Below are positions 11,272 to 12,902 of a DNA stretch of 12,902 nt, one piece after another (within the stretch, counting starts at the first letter, position 1; each line of letters begins with the position of its first letter). The stretch is from Bryobacterales bacterium (GTDB taxonomy: Bacteria; Acidobacteriota; Terriglobia; Bryobacterales; Bryobacteraceae), in assembly GCA_003487005.1 (NCBI GenBank), contig DNFG01000494.1, forward strand, positions 871 to 13,772. Reading direction: 5' to 3'. The translations under genes and the position numbers were made by a program. The notes under the pieces were generated by a model. The model did not search any database, was not told the origin of the DNA, and saw only the letters and a program-made list of their open reading frames with translations.

Positions 11272-12407
11272 TATTTACCCTTGGAGAACTTGTAAACGGT
11301 GGTGGAAGTGAACTCTTCGCCGGGGCGGAGCGTGGTAGTAGGGAAGGCCGCCTGATTGGGGGAATCGGGGAAGTGCTGGGTCTCGAGGCAGAACCCGGAG
11401 CGCTTGTGGTAAGTGGCGCCGCCTTTGCCCTTCAGTGTGCCATCGAGGAAGTTGCCGGTATAGAACTGCACGCCGGGTTGGGTGGTGGAGACTTCGAGGA
11501 CGCGGCCTTTGGTGGGTTCCTGAACCATGGCGATGCGGCGCAGGGTGCCGGGTTCGCCGTCCAGGACGAAATTATGGTCATAACCGCCGCCGGCCTGGAT
11601 CTGGGGGTGGGGGTCGTTGATTCGCGCGCCGATGCGCTGGGGCTTGCGGAAGTCAAACGGGGTGCCTTCGACGGGGGCGAGTTCGCCGGTGGGGATCAGG
11701 TCTTTATCGACGGGGGTATATTTTTCGGCGGCGAGTTGAATCAAGTGATCGAGGATCAGTCCTTCGCCGGCGAGGTTGAAATACGTGTGGTTGGTGAGGT
11801 TGACGACGGTGGCGCGATCGGTGGTGGCGGAGTAGTCGATGCGGAGTTCGTCGTTGTCGGTGAGCGTGTAGGTGACCGCGACGTTGAGACTGCCGGGGTA
11901 CCCCTCATCGCCATCGGGACTGGTGAGGCGGAGTCGGAGACGCTGTTCGCCGTCCTCGGCGGGTTCGGCATGCCAGATGTACTTGTCGAAACCCTTCAGT
12001 CCGCCGTGAAGGGCATTGACGCCATTGTTCTGGGCGAGCGTGTACTCCTGACCGTTCAGCTTGAATTTGCCTTTGGCGATGCGATTGGCGTAGCGGCCGA
12101 CGAGGGCGCCGAAGTAGGGGTGCTTGGCAAGGTAACCGGGGAGGTCATCAAAGCCGAGGACGATATCGGCGAATTCGCCTTTGGCGTCCGGGGTTTTGAG
12201 AGAAACCAGGATGCCGCCGTAGTTCAGGATACCCGCTTCGATGCCATTACGGTTGCGGAGGGTGAAAAGGAGGACGGTCTGGCCGTCAGGGGTTTTGCCG
12301 TATTCGGAGACTTTCACGTTGGGGTTGTCCGGTGCAGGGGGTGGCGCCTGAGTGCAGGATGCGGCGAATGCCGCGCAGAGCAGAGCGATGAGAGCGGGGC
12401 GGGGCAT
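11271..12407 (-). CDS. galM: Aldose 1-epimerase (galactose mutarotase), probable lipoprotein
   Basis: A 378-residue protein that interconverts alpha and beta anomers of hexoses, here probably outside the cytoplasm. Family landmarks: 'GGILVSL' and 'GRYANRI' (103-110), His134 in 'NALHGG', the general acid His207 in 'NLTNHTYFNL', Asp277 in 'YDHNF' and the catalytic base Glu342 in 'LETQHFPDSPNQ'. The N-terminus 'MPRPALIALLCAAFAASC' is a signal peptide with a lipobox-like A-A-S-C18 followed by a Pro-rich linker. I chose the ATG at 12407 because GGAAG lies six bases upstream and because it puts the signal peptide at the N-terminus. The frame is open a further 59 codons to an ATG at 12584 that lacks a ribosome binding site. 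Followed directly by the DnaC-like gene (TAATG). Confidence 0.92.
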   Translation of the reverse strand: MPRPALIALLCAAFAASCTQAPPPAPDNPNVKVSEYGKTPDGQTVLLFTLRNRNGIEAGILNYGGILVSLKTPDAKGEFADIVLGFDDLPGYLAKHPYFGALVGRYANRIAKGKFKLNGQEYTLAQNNGVNALHGGLKGFDKYIWHAEPAEDGEQRLRLRLTSPDGDEGYPGSLNVAVTYTLTDNDELRIDYSATTDRATVVNLTNHTYFNLAGEGLILDHLIQLAAEKYTPVDKDLIPTGELAPVEGTPFDFRKPQRIGARINDPHPQIQAGGGYDHNFVLDGEPGTLRRIAMVQEPTKGRVLEVSTTQPGVQFYTGNFLDGTLKGKGGATYHKRSGFCLETQHFPDSPNQAAFPTTTLRPGEEFTSTTVYKFSKGK

Positions 12408-12584
12408 TGCGACTTCCAGCTTACGCGATTCCGGGGCGTGGGTACAGCCACGGATGAGCCATTCGTGGACAGTGGAAGCGATGGCGGGGCCTTTTTCGAT
12501 CCAGCCGGGGCTGGCGGCGAGTTCGATCGGGACGCCCTGGACGCAGGGAACCTGAAAGGCGAACAAGAGGAGTGGGAGCCACAT
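12408..12584 (-). other. In-frame open region upstream of the epimerase, possible short secreted peptide or remnant
   Basis: This is 59 codons without a stop, continuous with the epimerase frame. It starts MWLPLLLFAFQVPCVQG, which looks like a signal peptide, and continues with non-repetitive, plausibly coding sequence ('IASTVHEWLIRGCTHAPES'). No Shine-Dalgarno precedes the ATG at 12584. It could be an alternative N-terminus of the epimerase or the remains of a separate gene. The start at 12407 is better supported. Confidence 0.3.
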
Positions 12585-12635
12585 ACCGGGGAGATGCCGC
12601 GAGGAGAAGCGGCCTTTCAGGAGCGCGTCTTCGCG

Positions 12636-12902
12636 TCACTCGACGCGCAGACGGAGGATGTGGACGGCGGAGGCGGTCGGGGCGCCGGGGGTGACGGAAA
12701 GGAGACGGGGTCTGGGGGCGGCGCCGTCGGCGAACCGCCCCGCCGGCGGCGGGTTCATGCCGGGGGACCAATGGAGGCGAATCTCGTGCTCGCCGGAATC
12801 GAGTGCGGGGAGGGCGAAGGGGCGGGGCTGGCCGCGGGGGGGGAAGATGATGCGCAGGGTGGCGAGGGGTACAGATCGGAAGAGGGGCATGGAGGGGAAG
12901 AG
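12636..12902 (-). CDS. C-terminal part of an unidentified protein (5' end outside the window)
   Basis: 88 in-frame codons run from the window edge to the TGA at 12636. An ATG at 12890 exists but has no ribosome binding site, and the frame stays open to the edge, so this is more likely the 3' end of a longer gene. The sequence has beta-sandwich-like alternation ('LATLRIIFPP', 'GEHEIRLHWSPG') and ends in a strand 'AVHILRLRVE'. Family not recognised. It lies upstream of the epimerase on the same strand. Confidence 0.55.
   Translation of the reverse strand, partial: LFPSMPLFRSVPLATLRIIFPPRGQPRPFALPALDSGEHEIRLHWSPGMNPPPAGRFADGAAPRPRLLSVTPGAPTASAVHILRLRVE

Noticed and set aside
10480..11295. 271-codon plus-strand frame opposite the DnaC-like gene
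   Set aside because: Antisense shadow; no domain, biased composition, and the opposite strand carries Walker A/B motifs.

Overview
The window (12,902 bases) reads as chromosomal DNA of a GC-rich Gram-negative bacterium, most likely an Acidobacteriota of the Solibacter/Bryobacter type. The pointers are a Tat-exported Gfo/Idh/MocA oxidoreductase, a lipoprotein-type aldose 1-epimerase, and small secreted proteins with a 'VC..V......G..V.VRG' pattern that I associate with that phylum. The assignment is inference; there is no rRNA or tRNA to confirm it. Every recognised gene except the first lies on the minus strand.

Left part (1 to about 4160): accessory-looking DNA. It holds the 3' part of a lipoprotein gene (+ strand, with a lipobox at the window edge), a gene-free stretch of about 400 bases with inverted repeats that looks like a small non-autonomous mobile element, a two-CxxC protein, a secreted protein with HEAT-like helices, an orphan HigA/XRE-type DNA-binding protein with a strong ribosome binding site, and a small secreted protein. 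Three related copies of a 25-33 base motif are scattered through this part. By eye it is less GC-rich than the rest.

Centre (4164 to 9047): the most interesting section, a four-gene minus-strand operon. In transcription order it encodes (1) a subtilisin-like S8 peptidase with no visible export signal, an N-terminal prodomain-like region and a C-terminal Pro-Ile-Gln/Thr tail; (2) a B12-binding radical SAM protein with a CX7CX2C cluster motif, resembling the RiPP-maturation C-methyltransferase group (rSAM_ocin_1 type); (3) a 126-residue protein that resembles the peptidase prodomain; (4) a short 2-oxoglutarate/Fe(II) dioxygenase with HxD...H...R. Genes 2-3 overlap by 14 bases and genes 3-4 overlap as ATGA. 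A plausible sigma70-type promoter lies 140-170 bases upstream of the peptidase. I propose an unusual peptide-maturation system: the small protein or the proline-rich tail is the substrate, the radical SAM enzyme and the dioxygenase modify it (C-methylation, hydroxylation), and the peptidase releases or matures it. The components are seen; the linkage and chemistry are inference.

Right part (9120 to 12902): ordinary metabolic and housekeeping genes on the minus strand. In transcription order these are the 3' end of an unidentified protein, aldose 1-epimerase coupled (TAATG) to a DnaC/DnaI-like AAA+ ATPase with a zinc-binding N-terminus, then a Tat-exported Gfo/Idh/MocA oxidoreductase closed by a hairpin terminator at 9120-9143.
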